Assembly (NCBI RefSeq): GCF_005434975.1
Contig: NZ_SKCJ01000002.1
Coordinates: 1,240,001-1,304,000, forward strand
Direction: 5' to 3'
Length of the DNA: 64,000 bases
DNA from: Parerythrobacter lutipelagi
GTDB lineage: Bacteria > Pseudomonadota > Alphaproteobacteria > Sphingomonadales > Sphingomonadaceae
Of this stretch, positions 44,801-53,737 are shown piece after piece; the stretch's first letter is position 1, and every line of letters starts with the position of its first letter. The notes beneath the pieces are model-generated. The model was not told the origin of the DNA, searched no databases, and saw only the letters and a program-made list of their open reading frames with translations. The position numbers were made by a program, and so were the translations under genes.

Positions 44801-47088
44801 ATATCGGTCATCAGTTGCCAACCGGGTGCAAGGATGACGAGAGCGGTCCAGAACAGCGGGTTCCCCGGAAGCACGAACCATCCGGCAATAGCCATCAGCA
44901 CGAGCCCGGGGGCGACCAGACTACGGCGTAGATTGTCCAGCATCTTCCACCGGTCAATCCCGCTGATCCGGCTGATCAGCCGCGTTCCATCCGGCCCGGG
45001 GACACGCGGCCAGAGCCACGCAAGAAGTTGCCAGTCGCCGCGGATCCAGCGGTGCAGCCGGCGGGCGTATTCGGGATAGCTGGTCGGAAAGCCTTCATAG
45101 AGCACAATGTCTGTCGCCAGGGCGGCGCGGCCGTGCGCCCCTTCGAACAGGTCGTGGCTCAAGATGCGGTTTTCCGGCACACGACCGTCCACCGCCGCAT
45201 GAAAGGCATATACGTCGTAGATCCCCTTGCCCACGAAGATGCCTTCGCCGAACAGGTCCTGATAGACGTCCGAGACGGCGCGGCTGTAAATGTCGATGGC
45301 CGTGTCGCCGGTGAACAGTCTTGTAAAAAGGCTGCGATTGCCCGCCTGCGGTGAAATCTCCACTCGTGGCTGGATCAGCGCATATCCACGCTCGACCTTG
45401 CCGGTTCCGGGATCAAAACGCGCACGATTGAGCGGGTGGGAAAGCGTTCCGACAAGCCGTGCGACAGCGCCCGGTGGCAGCATGGTATCGGCATCCACTG
45501 TCACAACGTAGCGGATGTCTTCCAGCGCCTCCCGGTTTCCGATGTGTCGCGTGAACCCGCCCCAGTCTCCTTCGACCAGCAGCCGGTTGAATTGCTCGAG
45601 CTTTCCGCGCTTGCGTTCCCAGGCAATCCAGCAGCCTTGCGACCGATTGAACCGGCGCGAACGCAAAAACAGGTGGAACGGCCCTTTCGAAGGCCCGTCG
45701 CCATGGAGACGATTGAGGTCACCGATAACCCTGGCAAGCTCCTCCTCGATTGCCTCATCCTGCGGTGTGCTTTCGCTTGATGCGTCTGCCGGATCGGCCA
45801 GCAGGGCCACTTGCAACCCTGGGTCGGAATTTGCGAGCCAATGTGTTTCGAGCTGTCGGCCAAGGTCGGCGGCTTCCTCGGCTGCGCAGACCAGCACCGG
45901 AACTGCGACGATACATGCTGCGTCCCGCGGCAGTCCTTCCCGGCAATCGATCTTCGGTAGCACGGTCGGGGGGACGACGCGCGTGATCGTCCAGTGGACC
46001 GCGGTGATTGCGAGCACAGAGGCCGGTACCGTGCTCACCAGCATGGCGCCGATCCAACCGGCAAGGGACGCGCCGACCAACGCGAGATAAAGCGCGGGCA
46101 AGATCATAGTCGCGAGACCACTCGAGAGAATTGCTATCGCGTAGAATTTTCCGGGATGCCTCCCGACCATACGGCGAAGGCGCTGCTCCATGTGAAGCGC
46201 GGCTCCAAGTTCGCGTTCCAGTTCGGCGCGGCCCCGATCAATCAGCCAGTACCCGACATGGCTCTCCGCTCGATCATCATGGCTCAGACGCGCCCGTTGG
46301 ACGACCATTTCGGCGATCTCGATTTCGTCGCGACTGCTGGCCTGCGCCAATTGCTCGACGGCATCGCGGTAACGGTCGCGGGTTTCGAAATCCATGTGAG
46401 CATAGTGCTGTGTCGGATCGCGGGCCAATATGGCTTCCACGAGGCTGACCCGATCAAAGAAGTCATCCCACGGGATTGCGGCGACGCTGGCGAGATTCGA
46501 GATTGACCGCGCAGTCCGTTCGGTCGCGTCGAGCGACAGCGTTTCCTGACATGCGTCGTTCGGTTGAAAAGGCAGATCAGGCAAGTTTGGCAAGAGCGAA
46601 ACAAGGGAAGTCATGAGCTGCTCGATGCAGGCCACACGGAGCATAGTGGGCAGCGCCCATATCTCTGCGATGTTCAGCGGAAAATGGTCCTGATAGGCCT
46701 CGACGAAGGTAGCCAGACTGGCGGTCGAGACCTGCATATGGCTGACCCGCAGATACGCGATCGCCACGGCATGAATTCGCGGAACCCTGCGCTGGTCAGA
46801 ATGCAGCGCGGGCAGTTGCCGATAGAAATTCATGGGCAGGTCTTCGTCGATACGCTGCAGAGCGCGAAAGACCTGATAATCGTTGTCGAGCAGCCACTCG
46901 GCCGCCTTTTCGGCACCCGGCGGGGGATCGACCGAAGCCTGCCGCACCGCCTTCAGCCAAAGCTTGGTCCGGGGCACTTCCCGCAACAGCGCAATAGGTT
47001 CCGGCGAGGATCCAGCGAGCCTGTGTTGCGCAGCCAGATCGTGTGCCGCTTGCTTCAGCGGCGTTTCCAGATCGAGTGACGCCGTCAC
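38866..47088 (-). CDS. ndvB: Cyclic beta-1,2-glucan synthase
   Basis: 2740 residues, the length of NdvB/ChvB/Cgs. A cytoplasmic N-terminal part is followed by membrane helices (about 315-370), a family 84 glycosyltransferase domain (VTVDADTMLPPGAV near 533 and the RLHRWIRGDWQ signature near 690), more helices (about 715-870), a glucoamylase-like middle domain, and C-terminal family 94 phosphorylase-like domains with GTGDWNDGMDRVG. It uses UDP-glucose to build a protein-linked linear glucan, which it cyclises and trims to length; products lie in the periplasm and help with osmotic adaptation. GTG start overlaps the upstream USP stop (GTGA); ppsA overlaps its end. No exporter gene of the NdvA type is in the window. 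Confidence 0.95.
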   Translation of the reverse strand: MTASLDLETPLKQAAHDLAAQHRLAGSSPEPIALLREVPRTKLWLKAVRQASVDPPPGAEKAAEWLLDNDYQVFRALQRIDEDLPMNFYRQLPALHSDQRRVPRIHAVAIAYLRVSHMQVSTASLATFVEAYQDHFPLNIAEIWALPTMLRVACIEQLMTSLVSLLPNLPDLPFQPNDACQETLSLDATERTARSISNLASVAAIPWDDFFDRVSLVEAILARDPTQHYAHMDFETRDRYRDAVEQLAQASSRDEIEIAEMVVQRARLSHDDRAESHVGYWLIDRGRAELERELGAALHMEQRLRRMVGRHPGKFYAIAILSSGLATMILPALYLALVGASLAGWIGAMLVSTVPASVLAITAVHWTITRVVPPTVLPKIDCREGLPRDAACIVAVPVLVCAAEEAADLGRQLETHWLANSDPGLQVALLADPADASSESTPQDEAIEEELARVIGDLNRLHGDGPSKGPFHLFLRSRRFNRSQGCWIAWERKRGKLEQFNRLLVEGDWGGFTRHIGNREALEDIRYVVTVDADTMLPPGAVARLVGTLSHPLNRARFDPGTGKVERGYALIQPRVEISPQAGNRSLFTRLFTGDTAIDIYSRAVSDVYQDLFGEGIFVGKGIYDVYAFHAAVDGRVPENRILSHDLFEGAHGRAALATDIVLYEGFPTSYPEYARRLHRWIRGDWQLLAWLWPRVPGPDGTRLISRISGIDRWKMLDNLRRSLVAPGLVLMAIAGWFVLPGNPLFWTALVILAPGWQLMTDIVSGMARGRRLGATFGLRAQLADQTGRWLQLIVYLMNEAVLSLHAIVITLWRTFVSGRNMLEWTAAAHVASRMAQQSARILVWREMWLGSVLAAVIGVMLAVLRPSALPVALPLLAVWLAAPEIALISGRPRQSQARPLDEGDSNFLRLLARRTWYFFERFAGPEDNWLPPDNYQGPPHEEIGHRTSPTNIGMLLVSTAAAWDLGFLGRAELLARGSNVLDALDQLERYRGHFYNWYDTRHLRPLEPRYVSTVDSGNLAVSLIAYAETLRQAASGVGIEAQRWQGLDDVFELLDQAATDIPETADLRALVSAIRSRAKVVAATGEEAEHAACIHRMRDRELLELAECAEAIVDAVGEEATERMGDMLVWLDRLRHHVDEMHRDLEPQAAQAGALHALAEKAVALAWSMDFSWLYDRDRRLFYIGHNVTASRLDTHHYDLLASEARLASYFAIAKRDVPIDHWFHLQRPVTRAQGGLSLVSWNGSMFEYLMPRLLLRGEPETLLGESERVSVAIQQRHARSLDIPWGVSESAYAERDPEHRYRYQAFGTPGLGLKRGLARDQVVSPYASALALAVAPAEATANLRKLSDLGAQGRYGMWEALDFTPERAPASQRFMPVVAYMAHHQGMILCAITNALMADRMVHRFLRNPQMKLVSLLLSERVPNEIPPEIERLETITEGAAVVDAASIGPWTPEATPFPQMHVLGNGRLSSWIGESGAGVLRWQGQGLTRFAPDATREADGIWLYLVDLDSANLWSATRQPTGAIPDEYRVQFQPHCAEFHRRDDGIDLRQEVCVGSGEDIEIRRVTLINETARVRRLRLTSYAEVVLARPVEDERHPAFSKLFVAGHHVPRMGGLLFTRTPRSASETPAAMVQFAIDENGPIEGLCYETDRRGFIGRGRTLEAPLGASRNLSGTSGFTLDPVSALQWEVVLRPGEMKVMCLVTAVAASASSALEVAERHATLAAMEWIFGDAALEASRTVARCKLAGSDLPLVQTLGSLMILPHGTLRAEPARIRENRLGQSSLWGLALSGDLPILLLRVNRGNEALLPLLASAHELWRRTGLPVDLVILQNTGSAYVEPLRGELIELLRDMGATDMLGRNGGIHLLFADQSGADQVRMLEAVAWAILDDTAGSLGQQIAATRHPGLMPPPILPTLPQNGSAPADPSEDAGQAAAKVLGSFSPDGREYVIRLGPGQTTPAPWSNVLANDDFGTLVTETGGGFTWSINSGENRLTPWTNDPVCDPPSEALYLRDEETVAIWTVTPGPSGQHGACEVTHGLGYSDWRRNSHGLEQSQRVFAAPDAPVKLIRLRLHNRTDRNRRLTATYYAEWLLGSLPSVSRRHVRCRFDESAQVLLASNPWNADFAERSAFLSATVGAHSFTTDREEFLGREGRYAEPEGLRRWGLAGTQVAGPDACGAYQVHLDLAPGESQEVTFLLGQGESEAQAVALAKKWKDPATIASAESALAGKWEERLGAVQVETPDPVFDTMINHWLIYQSLSSRIMARVGFYQASGAIGFRDQLQDVLALLPSDPARTRAHILTCAAHQFEEGDVLHWWHPPADRGVRTRFSDDLLWLPYAAGTYVRATGDAAILEESVPFLSAPPLGQQENDRYAQFPVSGTSASLIEHCERALERVSLGAHGLPLMGTGDWNDGMDRVGDHGRGESVWLAWFASVAASMLSDLEARLDRVHQSEHWSRLAGEWRRNAEDAGWDGSWYRRAYDDEGHPLGSARNEECRIDSISQSWAVFAGADRQRTARAIESARGELIDREAGLARLLWPPFDRSAIDPGYIAAYPPGLRENGGQYSHAAAWLGLALAQSGEPEEALEIFHMICPGRRTASSEGTEHYRIEPYVIAGDIASAHPHRGKGGWSWYTGAAAWTWRLGVEGLLGLTLEDGKLRVAPSLPADWPGYRAVMRRGDAKIVVEVSRHREGRELTIVVDGEDFAGDAIAFPAEGMTRHVLVRCGAAQREPVGEPT

Positions 47089-48128
47089 CCGTCGAAGCGG
47101 AACGCGGACTGATTTCGGCAGTCAGCTACTTCCGGACCGAAGCTGCAGCGCAGATTCGGCCTGACGATCAGTAGCGGGGTCGGGGAATGACCTGCGAGGT
47201 ACTCGGCAACACTGCCGCAGGCGACATCGCTCAGGCCGGTGACGCCGTGCGAAGCCATGACGATAAGATCGATTTGCTCGCTGACCGCGACGTCCCGCAA
47301 AATCGAACGCGGATCACCGGGTCCACGAATGATCGTACGCACCCCGACCCCATCCTCCTGACTTCGGCGGCGCAGCGTTTCCAGGTGCTCGATGCCGCAC
47401 CGCTCCCTGTGCTTGTGCAGTTCGCTGCTGAGATGATGGATCTGCCCGCCCTGCCCCTTTCCGTTAAGTTCCAATTGCGGCACGACATGGACAAAAATCA
47501 GGTCCGCCCCGTGCGTTCGCGCGATCCGGCGAGCGACGGGCAGAACCGCGTCGCCGCGATCCGATCCGTCGACCGGAACCAATATCCTGCGATAACCGGC
47601 GTCGCGCTCAGATCCGGGCGGGATCAGCAACAGTGAGTGTTCGCCGCGTTCCAGAAGCGACATTGCGGTGGAACCCAGCCCTTTTCCATCCTCACTGCGA
47701 CGCCGGCCTGTCGCCAGCATGGTCCCGCCATGCTCCAGCGCCCAATCGGAAAGTTCCTGGGCCGGCGCGCCGGCCAGCAGGACGCTGTTGGCAACGACTT
47801 GCGTCTCCTTGCGACCTGCGAAGTGCCGCAGGCTGTCTTGTTGCGCCCGCCGGCGCAGCTGCCATTCGATCGGGTCGGCCGGAGATGCGAACTGGCCAGG
47901 TGCGTCGATCACCCGCGCAAAGGTGACCTCAAGGCCAAGACTGCAGGCGATTGCCAAGGCATGCGACGATATCGAGCGCGCCATTTCGCCGTCATCGATG
48001 CAGGCGATAAGACGCGGTACACTGTTTTCCGCCCGCAAGTTTGCTCGCGACGATGCCCGCGTGTGAAAAGAAGCGGGGGCGGCTCGCGGCCCGGTCTCTA
48101 CATAATCTCTGGACTGACTCGCGATCAC
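47085..48128 (-). CDS. Universal stress protein, tandem UspA domains (operon leader)
   Basis: 347 residues from a GTG at 48128 with GAGGAG six bases upstream; an ATG at 48179 would add 17 residues but has no good ribosome site. First Usp domain about 35-185 (RLIACIDDGEMA), second about 190-330 (RRILVPVDGSDRGDAVLPV and MASHGVTGLSD). It is not close to the USP pair at 30420/61928. It heads four genes whose ends all overlap (USP-ndvB-ppsA-pfkB), so its level is tied to glucan synthesis. A 10-bp inverted repeat lies about 90 bp upstream. Confidence 0.88.
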   Translation of the reverse strand: MIASQSRDYVETGPRAAPASFHTRASSRANLRAENSVPRLIACIDDGEMARSISSHALAIACSLGLEVTFARVIDAPGQFASPADPIEWQLRRRAQQDSLRHFAGRKETQVVANSVLLAGAPAQELSDWALEHGGTMLATGRRRSEDGKGLGSTAMSLLERGEHSLLLIPPGSERDAGYRRILVPVDGSDRGDAVLPVARRIARTHGADLIFVHVVPQLELNGKGQGGQIHHLSSELHKHRERCGIEHLETLRRRSQEDGVGVRTIIRGPGDPRSILRDVAVSEQIDLIVMASHGVTGLSDVACGSVAEYLAGHSPTPLLIVRPNLRCSFGPEVADCRNQSAFRFDG

Positions 48129-48220
48129 AACGAACTCCTCGAAAAATTGGAGGCGGAAGTGATTCTCCCGCCATTTCATCAAGGATGGGATCGGGCCGGG
48201 AGGCAGCCTATACGGAACCC

Positions 48221-48252
48221 TCCGTAAGTGGGTCAGTCAGGACACTTACGGA
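48221..48252. promoter_or_regulatory. 10-bp inverted repeat, divergent USP/cation exchanger promoter
   Basis: TCCGTAAGTG (48221-48230) and CACTTACGGA (48243-48252) are exact inverted copies, centres 22 bp apart, about two helical turns. Each arm is the left half of the motif shared across the island; read on the minus strand, 48236-48253 gives ATCCGTAAGTGTCCTGAC. Placement between two divergent starts suggests one operator serving both. Confidence 0.6.
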
Positions 48253-48358
48253 TGGAAACCGGCCGCCTGCCTCTGCGAGGCTGGGTCATCATGCATTCGA
48301 CTGGATTTCCGGGCAGCGCGCCACCCCTGCCCCGCGCAGGACAGACGGATAACTGTCG

Positions 48359-49393
48359 GTGAGTCCCTTTCCGCTTGCCCTGCTGGTTCTTTTTTTCGGC
48401 CTTGCGGCAGGCGCAGTCTGGTGGGCAGGCACGCGGCTGCCACGCTATGTCGTCGCACTCAGCGACAAAACCGGCCTCGGACAGGGGTTTGCGGGGATGC
48501 TCGTTCTTGGCGGAATCACCTCGCTGCCTGAACTCACGACCGCGACGACTGCTGCGGCAATCGGTGCACCGCTCTTGGCCATGAACGATGTCCTGGGAAG
48601 CGCGGCCTTCAATGTCCTGCTTCTCGCAGTGGCAGACATGCTCCTCGGTCCACGCCCTTTGACATCGGTTGTCGCACGGCCCGTGACCCTGATTCAGGGC
48701 GTCTCGGGAATGATGGTCCTGGCGCTCATTATCGCCGCCATAACCGCTGACGGTCGCGCGCCTTTGGCCGGTTCCTACATCTGGCCGATCATCATATTCG
48801 TGGCGGCACTCGGTTCGATCCACATCGCCGACCGGGCCGAGCGCCGGCCAATGTGGCAGGTGATCAACCAGCCGGAGCTCGCTTTCACAGAAGCCGCAAA
48901 GCAGCGCGACATCGGATGGCATCGCCTGCTGCTCTGGCTCGCTGGTTTGGCCCTGATCATCCTCGCTGCCGGGGCGATCCTGGCCGCGACCGCGACGCAG
49001 ATTGCCGGACAAACCGGGATCGGCGGAAGCTTGATGGGTTTTCTCTTCGTTTCGGCGGCGACGTCGCTGCCGGAATTTTCCGCCATCATCGGGGCCATCC
49101 GCCACAAGCGCTACGAACTCGCGATCGGTGAAGTATTCGGGTCCAACCTGTTCAACTTTGCCCTGATCCTGGTCATCGAAGTGGTGGCCTCAGGTGACCC
49201 GGTCCTCATGCGGGCGGGCGCATTCGAGGCGATGGCCGCGTTGCTTGCGCTGCTGATGTCAGGGGTCTTCGTGCTCGGACTGGTCGAGCGCCGGGATCGC
49301 ACGATCTTTCGCATGGGCGAAGATTCGCTCGCCGTTCTGCTGGTCTACGCGGTTGGCCTCGCCTTTCTTCTGGGTGTGTCGCCGGTTCTCTGA
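48359..49393 (+). CDS. CaCA-family Na+/Ca2+ exchanger-like transporter
   Basis: 344 residues, about ten membrane helices. Both alpha repeats are present: GGITSLPELTTATTAAAIG with GSAAFNVLLL (residues 50-90) and SAATSLPEFSAIIGAIR with GSNLFNFALI (residues 230-275). The paired acidic residues that bind cations are in both. Predicted to export Ca2+ or a similar ion against Na+ or H+. GTG start at 48359. Divergent from the USP operon across a 10-bp inverted repeat. Confidence 0.92.
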   Translation: MSPFPLALLVLFFGLAAGAVWWAGTRLPRYVVALSDKTGLGQGFAGMLVLGGITSLPELTTATTAAAIGAPLLAMNDVLGSAAFNVLLLAVADMLLGPRPLTSVVARPVTLIQGVSGMMVLALIIAAITADGRAPLAGSYIWPIIIFVAALGSIHIADRAERRPMWQVINQPELAFTEAAKQRDIGWHRLLLWLAGLALIILAAGAILAATATQIAGQTGIGGSLMGFLFVSAATSLPEFSAIIGAIRHKRYELAIGEVFGSNLFNFALILVIEVVASGDPVLMRAGAFEAMAALLALLMSGVFVLGLVERRDRTIFRMGEDSLAVLLVYAVGLAFLLGVSPVL

Positions 49394-49417
49394 CAGGCTG
49401 CAACGCGGGTCGCTGGA

Positions 49418-49435
49418 ATAAGGAATGTTGCGTAA
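49418..49435. promoter_or_regulatory. Candidate island motif upstream of the ABC exporter operon
   Basis: ATAAGGAATGTTGCGTAA agrees with the site at 58703-58720 at 11 of 18 positions and ends 36 bp before the ATG at 49471. It contains TTGCGTAA, a core also seen at 61858. Confidence 0.35.
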
Positions 49436-49470
49436 CGCGCAGACGGGATTCTCCGCCTTAGGCTCGACCT

Positions 49471-50211
49471 ATGCCACCTGCGGTCAAAACCCAGCCAGCG
49501 CCCGGACGCGAGACCGCCTTTGTGGGCGACAATTTGCGCAAGATCTACGTTACCGGGGAGACTGAAGTTCAAGCCTTGCGCGGAGTCGATCTCGAGATTT
49601 TCGCGGGCGAAATACTGGTCCTTCTCGGCCCCTCCGGTAGCGGCAAGTCGACTTTGCTCAACATCGTCGGCGGTCTCGACCGGCCCACTTCGGGCCGGCT
49701 GTGGTATCGCGACACGCAGTTGACCTCGCTCGACGATGCTGACCTGACTCGCTTCCGGCGGAAGAATATCGGCTTCATTTTCCAGTTCTACAATCTCATT
49801 CCAAGCCTCACTGCGGAGGAAAACGTCAGGCTGGTCACCGATATTTCGGAGGATCCCATGTCCGCAGAGGAAGCCCTCGACCTCGTCGGCCTCGCACCTC
49901 GTCGCCACCATTTTCCGGCCCAGCTGTCCGGCGGCGAGCAACAGCGGGTGGCGGTGGCAAGGGCGATTGCAAAACGCCCCGGCGTCCTGCTGTGCGACGA
50001 GCCTACCGGTGCTCTCGACAGCGCGACCGGAGTGAGAGTGCTTGAAACGCTGGCCGAGGCGAACCGCGAACTCGGGACGACCTTGATCCTCATCACCCAC
50101 AATGCCGGCATTGCCGCCATGGCCGACCGGGTGTTCAACTTCCTCGATGGCCGAATTGCGTCGATCCAGACCAACGACACGCGCATATCTGCTGCGGAGA
50201 TGGTCTGGTGA
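49471..50211 (+). CDS. ABC transporter ATPase, LolD/MacB type
   Basis: 246 residues. Walker [10 protein letters not shown] (near 56), Q-loop, signature [15 protein letters not shown] (near 151) and Walker [14 protein letters not shown] (near 172) are all intact. The type pairs with FtsX-like permeases that do mechanical work on envelope substrates rather than classic transport. First of three overlapping genes: four bases with the permease, which shares one base with the HlyD gene. Confidence 0.93.
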   Translation: MPPAVKTQPAPGRETAFVGDNLRKIYVTGETEVQALRGVDLEIFAGEILVLLGPSGSGKSTLLNIVGGLDRPTSGRLWYRDTQLTSLDDADLTRFRRKNIGFIFQFYNLIPSLTAEENVRLVTDISEDPMSAEEALDLVGLAPRRHHFPAQLSGGEQQRVAVARAIAKRPGVLLCDEPTGALDSATGVRVLETLAEANRELGTTLILITHNAGIAAMADRVFNFLDGRIASIQTNDTRISAAEMVW

Positions 50212-52571
50212 ACGCTTTGAACACCAAGCTCCTGCGCGACCTGTGGCGGCTGCGCGGACAGGCCTTCGCGATCGGATTGGTGATCGGGGCCGCGATGGCG
50301 ACTTTCGTCATGGCGATGGGCGTCCATCATTCACTCACGCAGACGCGCGACGCCTATTATGATCGATACCAGTACGGCGATGTCTTCGTCAGCATGACCA
50401 GGGCCCCGCGCAGCGTCGCGGGACGGGTCGAGGCAATCGAAGGCGTCGCGGTGGCTGAAGGCCGGATCGAGCAGTTCGCCACGCTCGAATTGCCCGGACG
50501 GATCGAGCCGATCCGCGCAATCATCAACTCAGTGGCAAGCGGCGGCGAAAGCAGGCTCAACAACCTGGTTATCCTGCGCGGACGCGGGCCAGTGATCGAC
50601 AATGAGGCGGAAGTGGTGATCGACAAGGCCTTTGCCGACGCCAACGACATCGAGCTCGGCGCGCGGATTGACGCAGTCATTTACGGCAGCCACAGCCGAC
50701 TGGAAGTGGTCGGCATAGGCCTTGCCCCGGATTACATCTGGTCGATTGCACCGGGTGAACTGGTCCCCGATGCCAGCCGCTTCGGAATATTCTGGATGGG
50801 CGAGAAAGCGCTTGAGGCAGCTTCGGGCCGCACGGGCGCCATCAACGCGCTGTCGCTCAGACTGGAGCACGGCGCGCGCGAGCCGGAGGTTATCCGCCAT
50901 GTCGATAGCATCGTGGCACAATATGGCGGCACCGGAGCGGTCGGGCGTCAGGACCATGTCTCCAATGCTTTCCTGACGAGCGAGCTCGACCAGCTCGAGG
51001 CGATGACTACGATCATCCCGCCGATCTTCCTGCTGGTCTCGACCTTCCTCGTTTATGTCGTCCTCGGACGCACCATCCGCACCGAGCGAGAGGAAATCGG
51101 CCTTATGAAGGCATTCGGTTACGGCAACGGTGCCATCGGCTGGCATTATCTCAAGTTTGCCATAGCCGTCGCCCTCATCGGGATCGCGATGGGATCGGCA
51201 GTGGGCTGGTGGATGGGCCTTTCCATGACCGAGCAATATGCCGAATACTACCGGTTCCCTTTCCTGTTTTACCAGGTGTCGACCAATGTCTTCGCGACGG
51301 GCGCCGCTCTCGCGCTCGGTTCCGCGGCCATCGGAGCGATCGGCGGAGTACGCGCAGCTGTTTCACTTACACCGGCCGTCGCAATGTCGCCTCCGCCCCC
51401 GCCGATCTATCGCGCTGGTCTTATCGAGCGCTTGGGCAGCTGGGCGAAGCTGTCTTCGGTCGGCAACATGATCGTCCGGCACATCGCACGCTGGCCGGGA
51501 CGATCGGCGGTGACCGTTTTCGGAGTGGCGCTTTCGCTCGGCCTGCTGTTCGCGACAATCCAGTTCATCGACAGCTCGCGGGCCATGCTGGACAACTACT
51601 TCTTTCGCGCGCAGCGACAGGATCTTTCCGTGACTTTCATCGAGCCGCAGAACGAGAAGATCCTGACGGAACTGGCGTCGCTGCCAGGCGTCATAAGAGT
51701 CGAGGCTGCGCGTGCGGTTCCGGTATTGCTTCGCAACGGCGCCCGGTCCGAACGCGTTGCGATCGAATCTGCCGGTGAAACTGACCGGCTGACGGCACGG
51801 GTGGATGCGAACGGTTACGAGGTCCCCATCCCCGCTTCCGGACTGATGCTGAGCCGGTCGCTTGCTGCCAAGCTGGACCTTTCTCCCGGCGACCGGACGC
51901 AAGTCGAGTTGCTGGGTGGCAGGCAGACCGAAACGACGTTGACCGTCGCCAGCATAATCGACGAGCTGATCGGTACGCGGGCCTATGCAACGCCTGAAGC
52001 CTTGACCCATCTGACGCGCGACGGAACCCCCGTGGGTAGCGCAAACCTGTTGATCGACCCGCTCTACCGCGACGAGCTGATCGCCGAATTGGGCGACATG
52101 CCTCAAGTCCTTGGCTTGACCGAGCGCGATGCGGCGATGAATCTGTTCGAGGAAATCATCGAGGAGAATATCATGTCGATGATGGGTTTCTACATTTCCT
52201 TTGCGGCGGCGATCGCGGTCGGCGTTGTCTACAACAGTGCGCGTATCCTGTTCTCAGAGCGCGCGCACGAACTCGCCACCATGCGCGTGCTGGGGTATCA
52301 TCGCAGCGAAGTCGGCCTTGTCCTGCTGGGAGAACTGGCGCTGCTGGTCGTGGTTGCCGTGCCGGTCGGATGCCTGACCGGTTACTGGCTCGCGCAACTG
52401 ATGGTGACAATGTTCAGCTCAGATCTCTTTCGGCTGCCTTTTGCACCGGATAGGTCAAGCTACGGCTTTGCCTCTCTGGTGATCCTCGCCGCAGCCGGTG
52501 CAACCGCGCTGATCGTTGCGCGGCGGGTGGCGCGGCTGGATATGGTCCGCGTGTTGAAGGCGCGCGACTGA
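50208..52571 (+). CDS. FtsX-like ABC permease
   Basis: 787 residues. One N-terminal membrane helix (about 18-38), a first periplasmic domain, three helices near 275-390 ([20 protein letters not shown]), a further helix near 430-450, a second periplasmic domain, and three C-terminal helices (about 650-780, [17 protein letters not shown]). This is the duplicated FtsX layout, here as one long chain serving as both half-permeases. Substrate unknown. GTG start overlapping the ATPase gene. Confidence 0.92.
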   Translation: MNALNTKLLRDLWRLRGQAFAIGLVIGAAMATFVMAMGVHHSLTQTRDAYYDRYQYGDVFVSMTRAPRSVAGRVEAIEGVAVAEGRIEQFATLELPGRIEPIRAIINSVASGGESRLNNLVILRGRGPVIDNEAEVVIDKAFADANDIELGARIDAVIYGSHSRLEVVGIGLAPDYIWSIAPGELVPDASRFGIFWMGEKALEAASGRTGAINALSLRLEHGAREPEVIRHVDSIVAQYGGTGAVGRQDHVSNAFLTSELDQLEAMTTIIPPIFLLVSTFLVYVVLGRTIRTEREEIGLMKAFGYGNGAIGWHYLKFAIAVALIGIAMGSAVGWWMGLSMTEQYAEYYRFPFLFYQVSTNVFATGAALALGSAAIGAIGGVRAAVSLTPAVAMSPPPPPIYRAGLIERLGSWAKLSSVGNMIVRHIARWPGRSAVTVFGVALSLGLLFATIQFIDSSRAMLDNYFFRAQRQDLSVTFIEPQNEKILTELASLPGVIRVEAARAVPVLLRNGARSERVAIESAGETDRLTARVDANGYEVPIPASGLMLSRSLAAKLDLSPGDRTQVELLGGRQTETTLTVASIIDELIGTRAYATPEALTHLTRDGTPVGSANLLIDPLYRDELIAELGDMPQVLGLTERDAAMNLFEEIIEENIMSMMGFYISFAAAIAVGVVYNSARILFSERAHELATMRVLGYHRSEVGLVLLGELALLVVVAVPVGCLTGYWLAQLMVTMFSSDLFRLPFAPDRSSYGFASLVILAAAGATALIVARRVARLDMVRVLKARD

Positions 52572-53737
52572 TGTGGGAGCGGATCAGGAGCTGGCGTTGG
52601 GCCATGGCAATCACGACACTGCTGGTGGGCGGCCTCGCCTACAGCTTCTGGCCGGAAGCGGAGGCGGTCGATCTCGGAACCGTAAGCAAGGGACTGATGG
52701 AGGTCGGCCTGACCGATGACGGGGTCACGCGCGTGCACGATCTCTACACGGTCACTGCCCCGGTGACCGGCTATCTCACTCGAATCGAGCTCGAACCGGG
52801 AGACGAGGTTGTCGCCGGCCGGACAATTATCGCCCGCATGGCAGGAGCCCCCTCGCAGCCGCTCGACAGGCGCAGCCGGGCAGAGATTGGCAACGCTGTT
52901 TCGGCGTCTCGGGCCGGCGAGGCCAGCGCTGCTGCTGCGCTAACGCTTGCGGAAGCAAATCTGGAGCGCGCTGAAGCGCTGGCGGAACGCGGTTTTCTGT
53001 CCAAAGCCGACCTTGATGCGCGCCGTGCCGCCGCCTCCTCGGCCCGCAGTGAACTCGCCCGCAACCGAGCCGAAACGCGTCGCCTGCGTAGCCTGCTGAC
53101 CGAACCCGCCGCCGCCGGCACGCCATCAGGCGGTAGCATCGCGGTCCGTTCGCCGGAAAGCGGCGTCGTTCTGAGGCGGCTTGTCGAGAGCGAAGGCGTG
53201 GTGGGACAGGGCGCGGCGCTTGTCGAGATCGGTGATCCGGCGCGGATCGAAGTTGTCGCCGATCTTCTCTCGCGCGAGGCAGCGCAGATCGAACCGGGGG
53301 ATGCCGTCAAGATCACCCGGTGGGGCGGAGACGGAGCATTGCCCGGCCGGGTCCGCCGTATCGAACCATTCGGCCAGCTCAAGATTTCCGCACTGGGAAT
53401 TGAGGAGCAACGCGTCAATGTCATTATCGACTTTGCGCCGGAAGCTGCGAAGCAGGTCGCGCGACTCGGCCATGGTTACCAGATCGATGCCACGGTCATC
53501 CTGTGGCAGGCCTCCGATGCCCTGCGCGTACCGGTCGGCGCATTGTTCCGGGGCGGTAACGGCGGGTGGCAGGTGTTCGTCGAAGAAGGCGGCAAAGCAC
53601 GCTTGCGCGATATCAGGATCGGCCAGCTGAACGAGGATTTCGGCGAGGTCCTCGAAGGGCTCGAGCAGGATCAGCGGGTCGTGCTCAACCCGTCGGGCAA
53701 TATCGAGGACGGCACGAGGATTGCGCCCCGCGACTAG
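52571..53737 (+). CDS. HlyD-family periplasmic adaptor
   Basis: 388 residues. One N-terminal membrane anchor (about 11-30), then barrel-sandwich hybrid halves, a helical hairpin (about 95-180, rich in Ala, Glu, Arg), and C-terminal beta barrels. With the ATPase and the permease it forms a tripartite exporter like DevBCA or MacAB; no outer-membrane factor is adjacent. Its stop overlaps the convergent lipoprotein gene by four bases. Confidence 0.92.
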   Translation: MWERIRSWRWAMAITTLLVGGLAYSFWPEAEAVDLGTVSKGLMEVGLTDDGVTRVHDLYTVTAPVTGYLTRIELEPGDEVVAGRTIIARMAGAPSQPLDRRSRAEIGNAVSASRAGEASAAAALTLAEANLERAEALAERGFLSKADLDARRAAASSARSELARNRAETRRLRSLLTEPAAAGTPSGGSIAVRSPESGVVLRRLVESEGVVGQGAALVEIGDPARIEVVADLLSREAAQIEPGDAVKITRWGGDGALPGRVRRIEPFGQLKISALGIEEQRVNVIIDFAPEAAKQVARLGHGYQIDATVILWQASDALRVPVGALFRGGNGGWQVFVEEGGKARLRDIRIGQLNEDFGEVLEGLEQDQRVVLNPSGNIEDGTRIAPRD

